Part shown: one piece after another, positions 36,692 to 45,830 of the stretch | Layout of the letters: the number at the start of each line of letters is the position of its first letter | Numbering within the stretch: the stretch's first letter is position 1 | Assembly: GCA_018394315.1 (NCBI GenBank) | Contig: CP074575.1 | Span: forward strand, 957,501 to 1,021,500 | Reading direction: 5' to 3' | DNA length: 64,000 bases | Source of the DNA: Mycoplasmatota bacterium | GTDB lineage: Bacteria; Bacillota_I; Bacilli_A; MAG-NZ | Program-made: the position numbers and the translations under genes | Notes under the pieces: model-generated | Seen by the model: the letters and a program-made list of their open reading frames with translations, nothing else | Told to the model about the DNA's origin: nothing | Databases searched by the model: none

Positions 36692-37476
36692 TAGAAGTTT
36701 TGCGTAATTTCTTTAAACATACAAATGACTTACCAATTAATCCAAGTTGGGGAATAAAGCCTTTTGGGATATTGCAACTATCTACCGCAATTTTTTGTAT
36801 TATTATAATAGTATCAACTCTATTACTTATTAAGAAAAATAAGGGTAAAGTAAGTTATTACTTAAAGATTTTAAGTGCTATATTGTTATCTTTAGAGCTA
36901 TCAAGGATGATTTGGTTAATCTTAGTTAACCGAGTTGACCTAGCTACTAACTTACCACTTCATTTCTGTTACTTTTCATCACTAATAATATGTTTATCTG
37001 TATTCTTCGATATAAAATTTCTTAAATCATTTTCTTTTCTATATATAATGCCGATGGGATTTGCATCTTTATTTATGTATGATCCTAAAAGTTATCATAT
37101 ATTCAGTTTTGCATATATAGAAATATATATATATCATTCTTTATTAGTAATTATTCCATCAATTGGGATAGTAACAGGTTTACATAAGATAGAAAAAAGA
37201 CATTTTGTTTATTCAGTTTTGTTGTTTGCATTTATTGTTTTAATAGTTTATAAGCTAAATCTTATTATTGGTAATGGTGCTGACTATATGTATTTAATAA
37301 CTGTACTAAATCCCAAACTAGCAACTTATCAAATGCCATTTTATCCATTCTTTAAAGTATTGATGGATAAATTTAGTTATTTTGGTTCACATTTATCAAG
37401 TACGGTAGCATTTATTGTTTTTCCAACCTTAGGATTACTTATTTCAAATATATTTAAAAGGAGAGAAATAAATTGA
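36688..37476 (+). CDS. YwaF/TIGR02206-family membrane protein
   Basis: 262 residues with about seven hydrophobic helices. The LPLHFCYFSSLI segment in the third helix is the hallmark of the YwaF/TIGR02206 group, whose function is unknown. ATG 36688 overlaps the previous stop (ATGA), and its own stop overlaps the next start, so three genes form one unit. Confidence 0.75.
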   Translation: MIEVLRNFFKHTNDLPINPSWGIKPFGILQLSTAIFCIIIIVSTLLLIKKNKGKVSYYLKILSAILLSLELSRMIWLILVNRVDLATNLPLHFCYFSSLIICLSVFFDIKFLKSFSFLYIMPMGFASLFMYDPKSYHIFSFAYIEIYIYHSLLVIIPSIGIVTGLHKIEKRHFVYSVLLFAFIVLIVYKLNLIIGNGADYMYLITVLNPKLATYQMPFYPFFKVLMDKFSYFGSHLSSTVAFIVFPTLGLLISNIFKRREIN

Positions 37477-38168
37477 AATTATTACAAAAGTTATTTTTGT
37501 TTGTTTTTGTAGCCGCTGTGGCTATAGTGTTATACTTATATTCAAGTGCGTTTTGGTTCGGTCCTAAAGATTTAGGAGTGAAATATACTGAGGATGATTT
37601 ATCTCGTATCTCTTTGGCCATTGGTGGAGATAGAATTTATCCAGATGACATGAGTGAGGATGACGATATTTTCGAAGATTATTACCTTAACTATTCTGAT
37701 CCAAAAGCATACAATCTAGAAATAACTGGGCCTGAATTGGGTGCTATTATAGAGGAAATATTACCACCAGCGTTTCCGATAAAAGATTTACAAATGAAGA
37801 TCAATGATGATGACTCGGTTGAAGTAAGTTGTCGAGCTAATATTGGGGTATTAGTAGAACATTTCTTTAGTGATGTAGCAGATGATATTCCTATTAAATT
37901 ACCAGAAAAAGCGAATATCTATCTTAAAGGTAAGCTTGAGACTACTAATGGTGTATCTGAAGTTAATATTGATGAAGCTAAAATTGGTTCAATAAGTATT
38001 CCTAGTAAATATTTAACACCAGAAAAACAAGTATCAATCGCTAGGTACGCAGACAGGTTCCAAACAGCAGTTCCAGGTGTTGTTATTAGGAAACTAAGAT
38101 TCGATAACAATAAAATTATTTTTGATGGAGATTTTCCTGATAGTTACTACATAACATCTAAGGGTTAG
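37473..38168 (+). CDS. Single-helix membrane-anchored protein of unknown function
   Basis: 231 residues from TTG 37473, about nine bases after AAGGAGAG. One N-terminal transmembrane helix (about 5-24), then an extracellular domain rich in acidic residues and beta strands (VSCRANIGVLVEHFF, KANIYLKGKLETTNG). Family not recognised. Last gene of the three-gene unit and followed by a terminator. Confidence 0.65.
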   Translation: MKLLQKLFLFVFVAAVAIVLYLYSSAFWFGPKDLGVKYTEDDLSRISLAIGGDRIYPDDMSEDDDIFEDYYLNYSDPKAYNLEITGPELGAIIEEILPPAFPIKDLQMKINDDDSVEVSCRANIGVLVEHFFSDVADDIPIKLPEKANIYLKGKLETTNGVSEVNIDEAKIGSISIPSKYLTPEKQVSIARYADRFQTAVPGVVIRKLRFDNNKIIFDGDFPDSYYITSKG

Positions 38169-38192
38169 AAAGAAGCAATAGCTTCTTTTTTT
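38169..38192 (+). terminator. Terminator of the three-gene unit
   Basis: AAAGAAGC/GCTTCTTT stem, AATA loop, T-run. Confidence 0.88.
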
Positions 38193-38205
38193 TAGTCATA
38201 TATTT

Positions 38206-38214
38206 TGTTATAAT
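38206..38214 (+). promoter_or_regulatory. Extended -10 promoter of rimM-trmD-rplS
   Basis: TGTTATAAT, 23 bases before the rimM start. Confidence 0.5.
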
Positions 38215-38236
38215 CATATTACTTAGGAGTGATTTG

Positions 38237-38728
38237 ATGGAATTCATTAAATTTGGAAAGTTAGTTAACACACACGGTTTAAGAGGAGAAGTTAAAATTA
38301 ATTCTAAATCGGATTTTAAAAGTGAGCGATTTAAAAAAGGAAATAAGCTTTACATTGACAAATCAATTGAAGTTACAGTGAAGTCTCATCGAACACATAA
38401 GAATCTTGATTTAGTTATGTTTGAGGAATATAGTAATATCAACGATGTTGAAAAATATAAGGGATTAGATGTTTTTGTTAAAAAAGATAATATAAAAAAA
38501 TTAGACGAAGACGAATATTATTTCTTTGAATTAGAAGGCCTAGATGTTTTTGAGAATAATCAATACTTAGGCAAAGTTAAGGAAATAAGAGAAAATCCTG
38601 CAAATCCGATTTTAATACTATCTACGGAGAGTAAAGATGTTATGATACCATTTGTAGCTGAGTTTATTATAAAGGTTGATATTGATAATTCAAGAGTAGA
38701 CATTTCAACCATAGAGGGAATGTTATGA
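38237..38728 (+). CDS. rimM: 16S rRNA processing protein RimM
   Basis: Assists maturation of the 30S subunit head. 163 residues from ATG 38237 (AGGAGTG five bases before). N-terminal [18 protein letters not shown] motif, then a PRC-barrel with [12 protein letters not shown] and MIPFVAEFI. The stop overlaps the trmD start (ATGA), the conserved rimM-trmD-rplS arrangement. Confidence 0.95.
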   Translation: MEFIKFGKLVNTHGLRGEVKINSKSDFKSERFKKGNKLYIDKSIEVTVKSHRTHKNLDLVMFEEYSNINDVEKYKGLDVFVKKDNIKKLDEDEYYFFELEGLDVFENNQYLGKVKEIRENPANPILILSTESKDVMIPFVAEFIIKVDIDNSRVDISTIEGML

Positions 38729-39468
38729 GAATAGATATCTTAACTATTTTTCCCAATATGTTTACAGGGGTTTTAAATGAATCGATTATTAAAAGAGCTA
38801 TTCAAAATAATCATTTAGAAATTAATATTATTGACTTTAGAACTTATTCTAAGAATAAACATTTTAAGGTAGATGATTACCCATATGGTGGTGGACAAGG
38901 GATGGTCTTAACACCAGAACCAATTTATAGTGCTGTAAGAGATATAGAAGGCTGGGAAAAAGCTACTAAAGTAATGATGAGTCCTCAGGGAAATAAATAT
39001 AGTCAAAGTGATGCAAAAAGATATAGTCATAAAGAGCATTTAGTTTTTCTTTGCGGCCATTATGAGGGATTTGATGAAAGAATTAGAGATCTTGTTGATG
39101 AAGAGATGAGTATTGGGGATTACGTTTTAACTGGTGGGGAATTAGCTAGTATGGTTATTGTTGATAGCGTTGTGAGATTACTAGATGGTGTTTTAGGTAA
39201 TGAATTATCACATGAAGAAGATTCTTTTAGTGATGGACTTTTGGAAGGGCCTCAATATACAAGACCAGTTGTATTTGAAGGAATGGAGGTACCTAAAGTA
39301 TTATTAAGTGGTCATCACAAGAACATAAATCTATTTAGAAAAAAAGAATCTCTTAAGAGAACATACTTAAGAAGACCAGATTTACTAACTGGATTGAATG
39401 ATGAAGAAAACATATTGTTAGAGGAAATCAAACTTGAAATAAAATATGATAAAAATCTTGATAAATAG
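38725..39468 (+). CDS. trmD: tRNA (guanine-N1-)-methyltransferase TrmD
   Basis: Makes m1G37 in tRNAs using S-adenosylmethionine. 247 residues, full length. Trefoil-knot motifs are intact: [25 protein letters not shown] and [11 protein letters not shown], followed by QYTRP and VLLSGHH. Translationally coupled to rimM. Confidence 0.97.
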   Translation: MRIDILTIFPNMFTGVLNESIIKRAIQNNHLEINIIDFRTYSKNKHFKVDDYPYGGGQGMVLTPEPIYSAVRDIEGWEKATKVMMSPQGNKYSQSDAKRYSHKEHLVFLCGHYEGFDERIRDLVDEEMSIGDYVLTGGELASMVIVDSVVRLLDGVLGNELSHEEDSFSDGLLEGPQYTRPVVFEGMEVPKVLLSGHHKNINLFRKKESLKRTYLRRPDLLTGLNDEENILLEEIKLEIKYDKNLDK

Positions 39469-39555
39469 TATATATTATGATATTATTTTTAGGCAGTAAA
39501 AAGAGTGTTCCGATGGCTTTTGACTATGAGCACCAATTATAAGGAGCGTGGGATT

Positions 39556-39903
39556 ATGAGTCAACAACTAATTAATGAGATAACAAATGAGTACATGAAA
39601 ACTGATGTGCCAGAGTTTAGACCTGGAGATACTGTTAAAGTTAGTGTTAAAATTAAAGAAGCTAATAGAGAACGTATTCAGATATTTGAAGGTTTAGTTA
39701 TTAAGCGTCAAAATGGTGGAATTAGTGAAACTTTCACTGTAAGAAAAATATCTTACGGTGTTGGTGTAGAGAGAACTTTCCCTATTCATACACCTTCAAT
39801 TGATAGTATCCAAGTTATGCGTCGTGGTAAAGTGCGAAGAGCTAAATTACATTACATTCGTAAATTATCTGCTAAAGCGGCTCGTATTAAAGAACGTAGA
39901 TAA
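39556..39903 (+). CDS. rplS: 50S ribosomal protein L19
   Basis: 115 residues from ATG 39556, chosen by family length and AAGGAG nine bases upstream; an in-frame start at 39505 would add an unsupported tail. [22 protein letters not shown] and [12 protein letters not shown] are typical. The 87-base gap after trmD might hold a leader, but I see no known structure. Followed by a strong terminator. Confidence 0.97.
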   Translation: MSQQLINEITNEYMKTDVPEFRPGDTVKVSVKIKEANRERIQIFEGLVIKRQNGGISETFTVRKISYGVGVERTFPIHTPSIDSIQVMRRGKVRRAKLHYIRKLSAKAARIKERR

Positions 39904-39904
39904 A

Positions 39905-39928
39905 AAAGGCACAATTGTGCTTTTTTTT
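39905..39928 (+). terminator. Terminator of rplS
   Basis: GCACAATTGTGC palindrome between an A-run and eight T; works on both strands. Confidence 0.9.
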
Positions 39929-39948
39929 TATAGTAATAACTATAGTCT

Positions 39949-40356
39949 ATATAATAATTATTTATGGGGTTTAATATGTTTTGCCAGAAAATAGATAGAA
40001 AAAGTTTTGAGAATTTATTTGAATTAAATCAAATTTGTAGATTATGTTTTACTATTGATTTTTTTTATATCGGTTTCATTAGAGTATATTTTATTTATGC
40101 TGAAAATGATCTAGACGTTTTATGTTTAATTTCGACAATTCTTCATTATGATGATGTCGATATGAATATATTATTTACATTTAGTGATGATTTCCTTGAT
40201 AATCGACATGCTCTCTCATATTATGATTTCGACATTGATAAACTCTTTATTATCGGCGATTTTTACCTTGATTGTCGGAATATGTCTTTGAAATATTATT
40301 GAATCTTTTGGGTGAATATTTTAAAGTGTTTATAGAGAATTATTAGGAGGTAAAAA
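39949..40356 (+). promoter_or_regulatory. Long leader of the cold-shock gene, with a doubtful open frame
   Basis: TATAAT at 39949-39954 may start a transcript with a ~390-base leader. Self-complementary parts compete: TCGACA (40132) pairs with TGTCGA (40155), while ATGTCGAT (40154) also pairs with ATCGACAT (40202). Long structured leaders are known for cold-shock mRNAs. A 112-codon frame (39964-40302) lies inside, rich in Phe, Tyr, Asp and Ile. It lacks a good RBS and looks like no protein I know, so I prefer an untranslated leader. Confidence 0.45.
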
Positions 40357-40557
40357 ATGAAAGGTACAGTAAAGTGGTTTAATAATGAGAAAGGTTATGG
40401 ATTTATTGTAAAAGACACATATGATGACATTTTTGTACATTACTCTGCTATAAACACTAATGGTTATCGTACACTTATAGAAGGTGAGATTGTCGATTTT
40501 GAATTGGTTGAAAGTGAAAAAGGGTTACAGGCAAGTAATGTTGAAAAAATAGCCTGA
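40357..40557 (+). CDS. csp: Cold-shock protein (CspA family)
   Basis: 66 residues, one CSD domain that binds single-stranded RNA. MKGTVKWFNNEKGYGFI holds RNP1, and DDIFVHYSAI holds RNP2. TAGGAGG precedes the ATG. The last third (EGEIVDFELVESEKGLQASNVEKI) is ordinary. It is preceded by a long, probably structured leader. Confidence 0.97.
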   Translation: MKGTVKWFNNEKGYGFIVKDTYDDIFVHYSAINTNGYRTLIEGEIVDFELVESEKGLQASNVEKIA

Positions 40558-40570
40558 TATATATTGTATT

Positions 40571-40651
40571 GTGGTTTACTAATATTGAAAGCCGTAGGTG
40601 GTTTACTAATATTGAAAGCCGTAGGTGGTTTACTTATATTGAAAACCGTAG
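40571..40651 (+). repeat. Three 27-bp tandem repeats upstream of hpf
   Basis: Starts at 40571, 40598 and 40625; the first two are identical and the third has two changes. Each unit can pair GGTTT with AAGCC or AAACC. Each carries TTTACT. In the third, TTTACT (40629-40634), a 17-base spacer and TATAAT (40652-40657) form a promoter for hpf. There are no spacers, so this is not CRISPR. Confidence 0.9.
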
Positions 40652-40681
40652 TATAATTTAATCAAAGATTGGAGTGATAAT

Positions 40682-41224
40682 ATGTTAGTAGAAGTAGTAG
40701 GTAAAAACGGCTTAGAAATTACTCAAGCTATTAATAATTTCGCTACAGAAAAAATGAGTAAATTAGAAAAGTTTTTTAATTATCGCGATGAGTTAAGGGT
40801 AAGGGTCCTATGTAAGGTTTATAACGATCATCATAAAGTTGAGGTTACAATCCCTTCTAAGCATTTTACTCTTAGAACTGAAGTATCAGACAAAGATATT
40901 TATTCAGCTATTGACTTATCTGTTGATAAGTTAGAACGACAAATTAAAAAGTTCAAAACTAAAGTGAATAAGATACTTAAAGATCGTGAAGGTATTTCCG
41001 AGTTCTTCGCAAAAGAACAAGACAGAGATAAAAAAATCGATCCACAAACAGAAATTGTTAGAATTAAATCTTATGACTTAACTCCGATGAATGTTACTGA
41101 AGCAATTGATCAAATGGAAATGGTAGATCATGACTTCTTTATCTTCTTAGATGAGACTACATTAAAGGTTAATGTTCTGTATATTCGTGAAGACGGAAAT
41201 TATGCATTAATAGAAACTAATTAG
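40682..41224 (+). CDS. hpf: Long-form ribosome hibernation promoting factor
   Basis: Dimerises 70S ribosomes into 100S particles when growth slows. 180 residues: an N-terminal S30AE domain (about 1-100) and the C-terminal dimerisation domain starting near EIVRIKSYDLTPMNVTEAIDQMEM. GGAGTG precedes the ATG. A triple repeat with a promoter lies directly upstream, and a terminator follows. Confidence 0.96.
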   Translation: MLVEVVGKNGLEITQAINNFATEKMSKLEKFFNYRDELRVRVLCKVYNDHHKVEVTIPSKHFTLRTEVSDKDIYSAIDLSVDKLERQIKKFKTKVNKILKDREGISEFFAKEQDRDKKIDPQTEIVRIKSYDLTPMNVTEAIDQMEMVDHDFFIFLDETTLKVNVLYIREDGNYALIETN

Positions 41225-41250
41225 GTTGTGAATATCACAACCTTTTTTTT
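41224..41250 (+). terminator. Terminator of hpf
   Basis: GGTTGTG/CACAACC stem, AATAT loop, eight T. Confidence 0.9.
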
Positions 41251-41259
41251 GTCTCTACC

Positions 41260-41288
41260 TTGTAAATATTTGGGTATGGTGGTATCAT
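41260..41288 (+). promoter_or_regulatory. Promoter of secA
   Basis: TTGTAA, 17-base spacer, TATCAT; about 95 bases before the start codon. Confidence 0.6.
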
Positions 41289-41383
41289 AAAGGATGAGAA
41301 AATACACAATTTAATATGCTTATCAAAATGAAAATAATGTCCAGAGGGATTTTTATAAATTAAGTTTTCTAGGAGGAAATTCA

Positions 41384-43870
41384 ATGTTAAAGAGATTATT
41401 TGATTCATCAATAAAAGAGTTAAAAAATTCAGAAAAAATTGCAGATAAAGTAATAGCTTTAGAGTCCAAATATAGAAGTTATTCAGACGAGGATTTGAAA
41501 GCAAAAACTATTGAATTTAGAGAGTTATTAGCTAATGGTAAAAGATTAGATGATATCATAGTTGATGCTTTTGCGGTAGTAAGAGAAGCTGCATATAGAG
41601 TAACAGGAGAATTGGCTTATAAAGTACAGATAATGGGTGCTTGTGTTTTACAGGGCGGTAATATTGCGGAAATGAGAACTGGTGAGGGTAAAACATTAAC
41701 GGGTGTTCTTACAGCTTATTTAAATGCTTTGCCAGGTAAAGGTGTTCATATTATAACTGTAAATGAGTATTTGGCTGCGCGTGAGACAGAAGGTTCATAT
41801 GGAGAAGTTTATAAATTCTTAGGCTTGACTTTAGGTTTAAATATCAGAGCTTTAACAAAGGCAGAAAAACGAGAAGCATATGCATGTGATATTATGTATT
41901 CTACAAATTCTGAAGTTGGATTTGATTATCTAAGAGATCATATGGTTATTTATAAAAAGGATATGGTTCAAAGACCATTAAATTTTGCGATTATTGACGA
42001 GGTCGACTCTATCTTAGTGGATGAGGCAAGAACTCCTTTAATTATATCTGGTGGTCAAAAGAAAACTCAGAGTATGTATAAACAAGCTGATATGGCAGTT
42101 AAGACTTTAAGGGATGATACGGATTATGAAATTGATGTAAAAGCTAAAGGTATTCAATTGACTGATTCGGGAATGAGTAAGATTGAAAAATTCTTTGGAA
42201 TTGATAACTTATATGATTTAAAATTTGTTAGTTTATTACATAGAGTAAACAATGCATTACGTGCTAACTATATAATGGCAAAAGATGTTGATTATGTTGT
42301 ACAAGAAAGCCAAGTAATAATAGTAGATCAATTTACTGGACGTTTAATGCAAGGTAGACAATTCAGTGAAGGGTTACATCAAGCATTAGAAGCTAAAGAG
42401 AACGTTGAAGTTAAAAAAGAAACAACTACTATGGCGACCATTACTTATCAAAATTTCTTTAGAATGTATAAAAAGTTATCAGGAATGACAGGTACGGCAA
42501 AAACAGAGGAAGAAGAATTTAGGAACATTTATAATATGTATGTTGTGGAAGTTCCAACTAATAAACCTATCATTAGAAAAGATATGCCTGACTTGTTATT
42601 TGCAACAATGGAAGCAAAATATAAGGCTATTGCGAAAGAAATTAAAGAACGCCACGTAAAAGGGCAACCAATTCTAGTTGGTACTATCTCGATAGAAACA
42701 AGTGAGTTATTATCAAGACTATTAAATAAACACGGTGTTAAGCATGATGTGTTGAACGCTAAACAGCATGAACGAGAAGCTGATATCATTCTAAATGCTG
42801 GTCGAAAGGGCTCAGTAACGATCGCAACAAACATGGCAGGTCGTGGGACTGATATCAAATTAGGTGAAGGTGTTATTGAACTTGGTGGATTAGCAGTAAT
42901 CGGAACAGAAAGACATGAGTCTCGCCGTATTGATAATCAGTTAAGAGGTCGTTCGGGTCGACAAGGTGATCCTGGTTACACTAGATTTTATTTGTCTGCG
43001 GATGATGAACTAATGGTTCGATTCGGTGGAGATAGATTTAAAATGTTAGTAGAAAGATTATCTGGTGCTGGCTCTGAAAAGCCTATTGAATCTAAAATGA
43101 TCTCAAAGACAGTTGAGTCCGCTCAAAAGCGTATTGAAGGTAATAACTTTGATCAACGTAAAACAATACTTCAATACGATGAAGTTATTAGAAAACAAAG
43201 AGAAGTAATTTATGGTCAAAGAGAGGAACTATTAATCAGTGAAAATGTTGATGATATAGTATTTGGAATGATAGATAATTGTATAACTGATATTGTTTAT
43301 CAATACCAAGGTGATTCTGAGTTCAATTATGAATCTTTAGTAAAAAAAGTAGATGGCGATTTATTTGTTCCAAACACGTTATCACTTGAAGATATTGATG
43401 AATTGGGGATTGATGAAGTTAAGGATGTATTAACTGATACTGTTAAAGAAATACTAACGAATAAAACAAGTAAATTTTCTAAAGAAGTATATAATGAATT
43501 CTTGAAGGTAGTTACTTTAAGAGTTCTAGATACTTATTGGACTGAGCACATAGATCAAATGAGTGCTTTAAGACAAAGCATTAGACTTCAAGCCTACGCA
43601 CAAGTAAATCCGTTAAGGGAGTATCAAAATATTGGATTCCAAATGTACAATGATTTGATATCTAATATTTCTAGAGATGTGACTAAATTTATTTTAAGAG
43701 CTGAAGTTAGAAGTAATCTAGAAAGAAAACAAGTTGCGAAGCCAACCAGAGAAATTTCTGGAAAAGAGGATCAATCAAAAAGAAAACCAGTTACTAGTAA
43801 AAAAGTAGGAAGAAACGAGCCTTGCCCATGTGGTTCAGGAAGAAAGTATAAACAGTGCTGTGGTAAGTAA
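41384..43870 (+). CDS. secA: Preprotein translocase ATPase SecA
   Basis: Motor that pushes secretory proteins through SecYEG. 828 residues. Walker A is in MRTGEGKT (about 98-105), Walker B is in DEVDSILVDEARTPLIISG, and the second helicase half has NMAGRGTDIKLG. The C-terminal zinc-binding tail GRNEPCPCGSGRKYKQCC is present. AGGAGG RBS. prfB follows 24 bases on, the same order as in many Bacillota. Confidence 0.98.
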   Translation: MLKRLFDSSIKELKNSEKIADKVIALESKYRSYSDEDLKAKTIEFRELLANGKRLDDIIVDAFAVVREAAYRVTGELAYKVQIMGACVLQGGNIAEMRTGEGKTLTGVLTAYLNALPGKGVHIITVNEYLAARETEGSYGEVYKFLGLTLGLNIRALTKAEKREAYACDIMYSTNSEVGFDYLRDHMVIYKKDMVQRPLNFAIIDEVDSILVDEARTPLIISGGQKKTQSMYKQADMAVKTLRDDTDYEIDVKAKGIQLTDSGMSKIEKFFGIDNLYDLKFVSLLHRVNNALRANYIMAKDVDYVVQESQVIIVDQFTGRLMQGRQFSEGLHQALEAKENVEVKKETTTMATITYQNFFRMYKKLSGMTGTAKTEEEEFRNIYNMYVVEVPTNKPIIRKDMPDLLFATMEAKYKAIAKEIKERHVKGQPILVGTISIETSELLSRLLNKHGVKHDVLNAKQHEREADIILNAGRKGSVTIATNMAGRGTDIKLGEGVIELGGLAVIGTERHESRRIDNQLRGRSGRQGDPGYTRFYLSADDELMVRFGGDRFKMLVERLSGAGSEKPIESKMISKTVESAQKRIEGNNFDQRKTILQYDEVIRKQREVIYGQREELLISENVDDIVFGMIDNCITDIVYQYQGDSEFNYESLVKKVDGDLFVPNTLSLEDIDELGIDEVKDVLTDTVKEILTNKTSKFSKEVYNEFLKVVTLRVLDTYWTEHIDQMSALRQSIRLQAYAQVNPLREYQNIGFQMYNDLISNISRDVTKFILRAEVRSNLERKQVAKPTREISGKEDQSKRKPVTSKKVGRNEPCPCGSGRKYKQCCGK

Positions 43871-43894
43871 TCTTATATAAGGGAGGGTTTGTTA

Positions 43895-44983
43895 GTGGAG
43901 AAATATGAAATAAATAAATATATAAACATCTTTCAAAATAAGATTAATGCATTTACTGGTATTATAGACTTAGATAAACAAAAGAACATAATAAAAGAAT
44001 TAGAAACTAAGATGAGTGATATTAACTTCTGGAATGATTCAGTTAGTGCTAAAAAAACTGTAAATGAGCTTAATAATGCTAAAGAAAAAATATCTGGGCT
44101 TGAGGAAGTTATAGGTGACTTTAATGAAATATTAGAGTTTATCGAGCTAGATGATGAATCTTTACATAATGATTTAGTCGAAAGTATTTTAAGTTTAGAT
44201 GAATTGATTAATAAACTAGAGATTAGTATTCTTTTATCAGATAAATATGATTCAAATAATGCTATACTAGAGATTCATCCAGGTGCTGGAGGAACAGAGA
44301 GCCAGGACTGGGCTAGAATGCTTTATGATATGTACTTAAAATATACTGATAAGAAGAAATTCAAGGTAGAAGTAATAGATTATATTAACGATGAGAAAGC
44401 TGGCTTGAAAAGTGTTTCATTATTAATTACCGGAAAAGACGCATATGGATATTTGAAATCTGAAGCTGGTGTTCATAGATTAATTAGAATATCACCATTT
44501 GATTCAAACTCTAGAAGACATACATCTTTTGCATCGGTTGATGTAACACCTGAAATTGATGATTCTATTACTATTGATATTAATGAAGATGATTTGAGGA
44601 TAGATACTTTCAGAGCTAGTGGTGCTGGGGGACAGCACATTAATACAACTGATTCAGCTGTAAGGATAAAGCATATCCCTACTGGACTTACAGTAAGTTG
44701 TCAAAGCCAAAGAAGTCAGTTAGCTAATAGAAAGAAAGCTATGGACTTACTTAAGGCTAAGATTTATAAATTAAGAGAAGACGAATTAGAGGAAAACTTA
44801 AAAAATATCAGTGGAGAAAAGATGGAAATAGGTTGGGGGAGCCAAATAAGATCATATGTTCTACATCCTTATAGTTTGGTTAAAGATCATAGAACTAATT
44901 ATGAAGTTGGAAACCCAGATAAAGTACTTAATGGAGAACTTGATGATTTTATTAACGAATATTTAAGAAATAGGGCTAGATAA
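43895..44983 (+). CDS. prfB: Peptide chain release factor 2, without programmed frameshift
   Basis: Ends translation at UGA and UAA. 362 residues from GTG 43895, seven bases after GGGAGGG; a TTG at 43889 is too close. The SPF anticodon-like tripeptide (SPFDSNSRRH, near 199) reads UGA; GAGGQ near 241-246 hydrolyses peptidyl-tRNA. The usual in-frame UGA near codon 25 is absent: IIDLDKQK reads straight through. Its presence shows UGA is a stop here, unlike in most Mollicutes. Confidence 0.96.
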   Translation: MEKYEINKYINIFQNKINAFTGIIDLDKQKNIIKELETKMSDINFWNDSVSAKKTVNELNNAKEKISGLEEVIGDFNEILEFIELDDESLHNDLVESILSLDELINKLEISILLSDKYDSNNAILEIHPGAGGTESQDWARMLYDMYLKYTDKKKFKVEVIDYINDEKAGLKSVSLLITGKDAYGYLKSEAGVHRLIRISPFDSNSRRHTSFASVDVTPEIDDSITIDINEDDLRIDTFRASGAGGQHINTTDSAVRIKHIPTGLTVSCQSQRSQLANRKKAMDLLKAKIYKLREDELEENLKNISGEKMEIGWGSQIRSYVLHPYSLVKDHRTNYEVGNPDKVLNGELDDFINEYLRNRAR

Positions 44984-44984
44984 G

Positions 44985-45830
44985 ATGAATAAAAGAGTTT
45001 TTGAATATGTAATGATTACTTTAGGTGTTACTGCAATGGGATTTGGATTTCACTTCTTTAATGCACCTTATAACTTAGTAATTGGAGGAGTGTCTGGTAT
45101 TGGGATTATTGTAAAGGAGTTATTTAATCTTGATCCAGTACTATCAATTTTAGTATTAAATATATTATTTCTATTATTAGGACTTTTGGTATTTGGGAAA
45201 GGTTTTTTCTTAAAGACAATTTATGGATCCTTACTTTTCCCGCTTTCAATTTATTTAATAGATTTACTAGATAAACTTTATGATGTATCCCCGATTACAA
45301 ATGATGTCTTGCTTGCGGTGATTTTTGCAGCTTTATTAATTGGGATTGGGTTAGGAATAGTTTTACGTTTTGGTGGAACGACTGGAGGTATGGATATCCC
45401 TCAAAAGATTCTTCACCAATATTTAAAAATTCCATTTTCTTATGTAATGTACGTAGTTGATGGAATTATTATAGTTTTAGGCTCAATTGTATTTGGTTTA
45501 GAAATAGGACTATATTCTTTACTAAGTATGCTTTTAATTGGTAGGTTTGTTGATCTTGTATTGATAGGTGGTAAGAATCGTAAGAGTGTATATATAATTA
45601 CGAATTACCCTGACGAGATTAAGCAATCTATTTATGATTCTATAAGACGTGGAGTATCTGAAGTTCCAATAGTTGGTGGGTTTTCAAAGGACAAAAAAAC
45701 AATGTTGTTATGCGTTGTTGAAAATAGAGAATATTATAGTATAGTAACAATAATTAATCAAATTGATAAAAACGCATTTGTTTTTGTTAACAATTCTTCA
45801 GAGGTGTTGGGAGAAGGATTCTATGGTTAA
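44985..45830 (+). CDS. YitT-family membrane protein
   Basis: 281 residues. Five or so hydrophobic helices include the repeated NLVIGGVSGIGII and RFGGTTGGMDI glycine motifs of the YitT (DUF161) family. The C-terminal soluble DUF2179 domain starts near KNRKSVYIITNYP. Function is uncertain (transport is suspected). It starts two bases after prfB and overlaps recX by eight bases, so it shares their transcript. Confidence 0.9.
   Translation: MNKRVFEYVMITLGVTAMGFGFHFFNAPYNLVIGGVSGIGIIVKELFNLDPVLSILVLNILFLLLGLLVFGKGFFLKTIYGSLLFPLSIYLIDLLDKLYDVSPITNDVLLAVIFAALLIGIGLGIVLRFGGTTGGMDIPQKILHQYLKIPFSYVMYVVDGIIIVLGSIVFGLEIGLYSLLSMLLIGRFVDLVLIGGKNRKSVYIITNYPDEIKQSIYDSIRRGVSEVPIVGGFSKDKKTMLLCVVENREYYSIVTIINQIDKNAFVFVNNSSEVLGEGFYG

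Noticed and set aside
39964-40302. 112-codon frame before the cold-shock gene as a protein gene
   Set aside because: No convincing RBS, unusual Phe/Tyr/Asp/Ile-rich composition and competing RNA stems; listed as a leader instead.
40571-40651. Short CRISPR array
   Set aside because: The 27-bp units are head-to-tail with no spacers, and no cas genes are present.
43889-43990. Programmed frameshift in prfB
   Set aside because: The frame is continuous and has no UGA or internal AGGGGG stimulator near codon 25.
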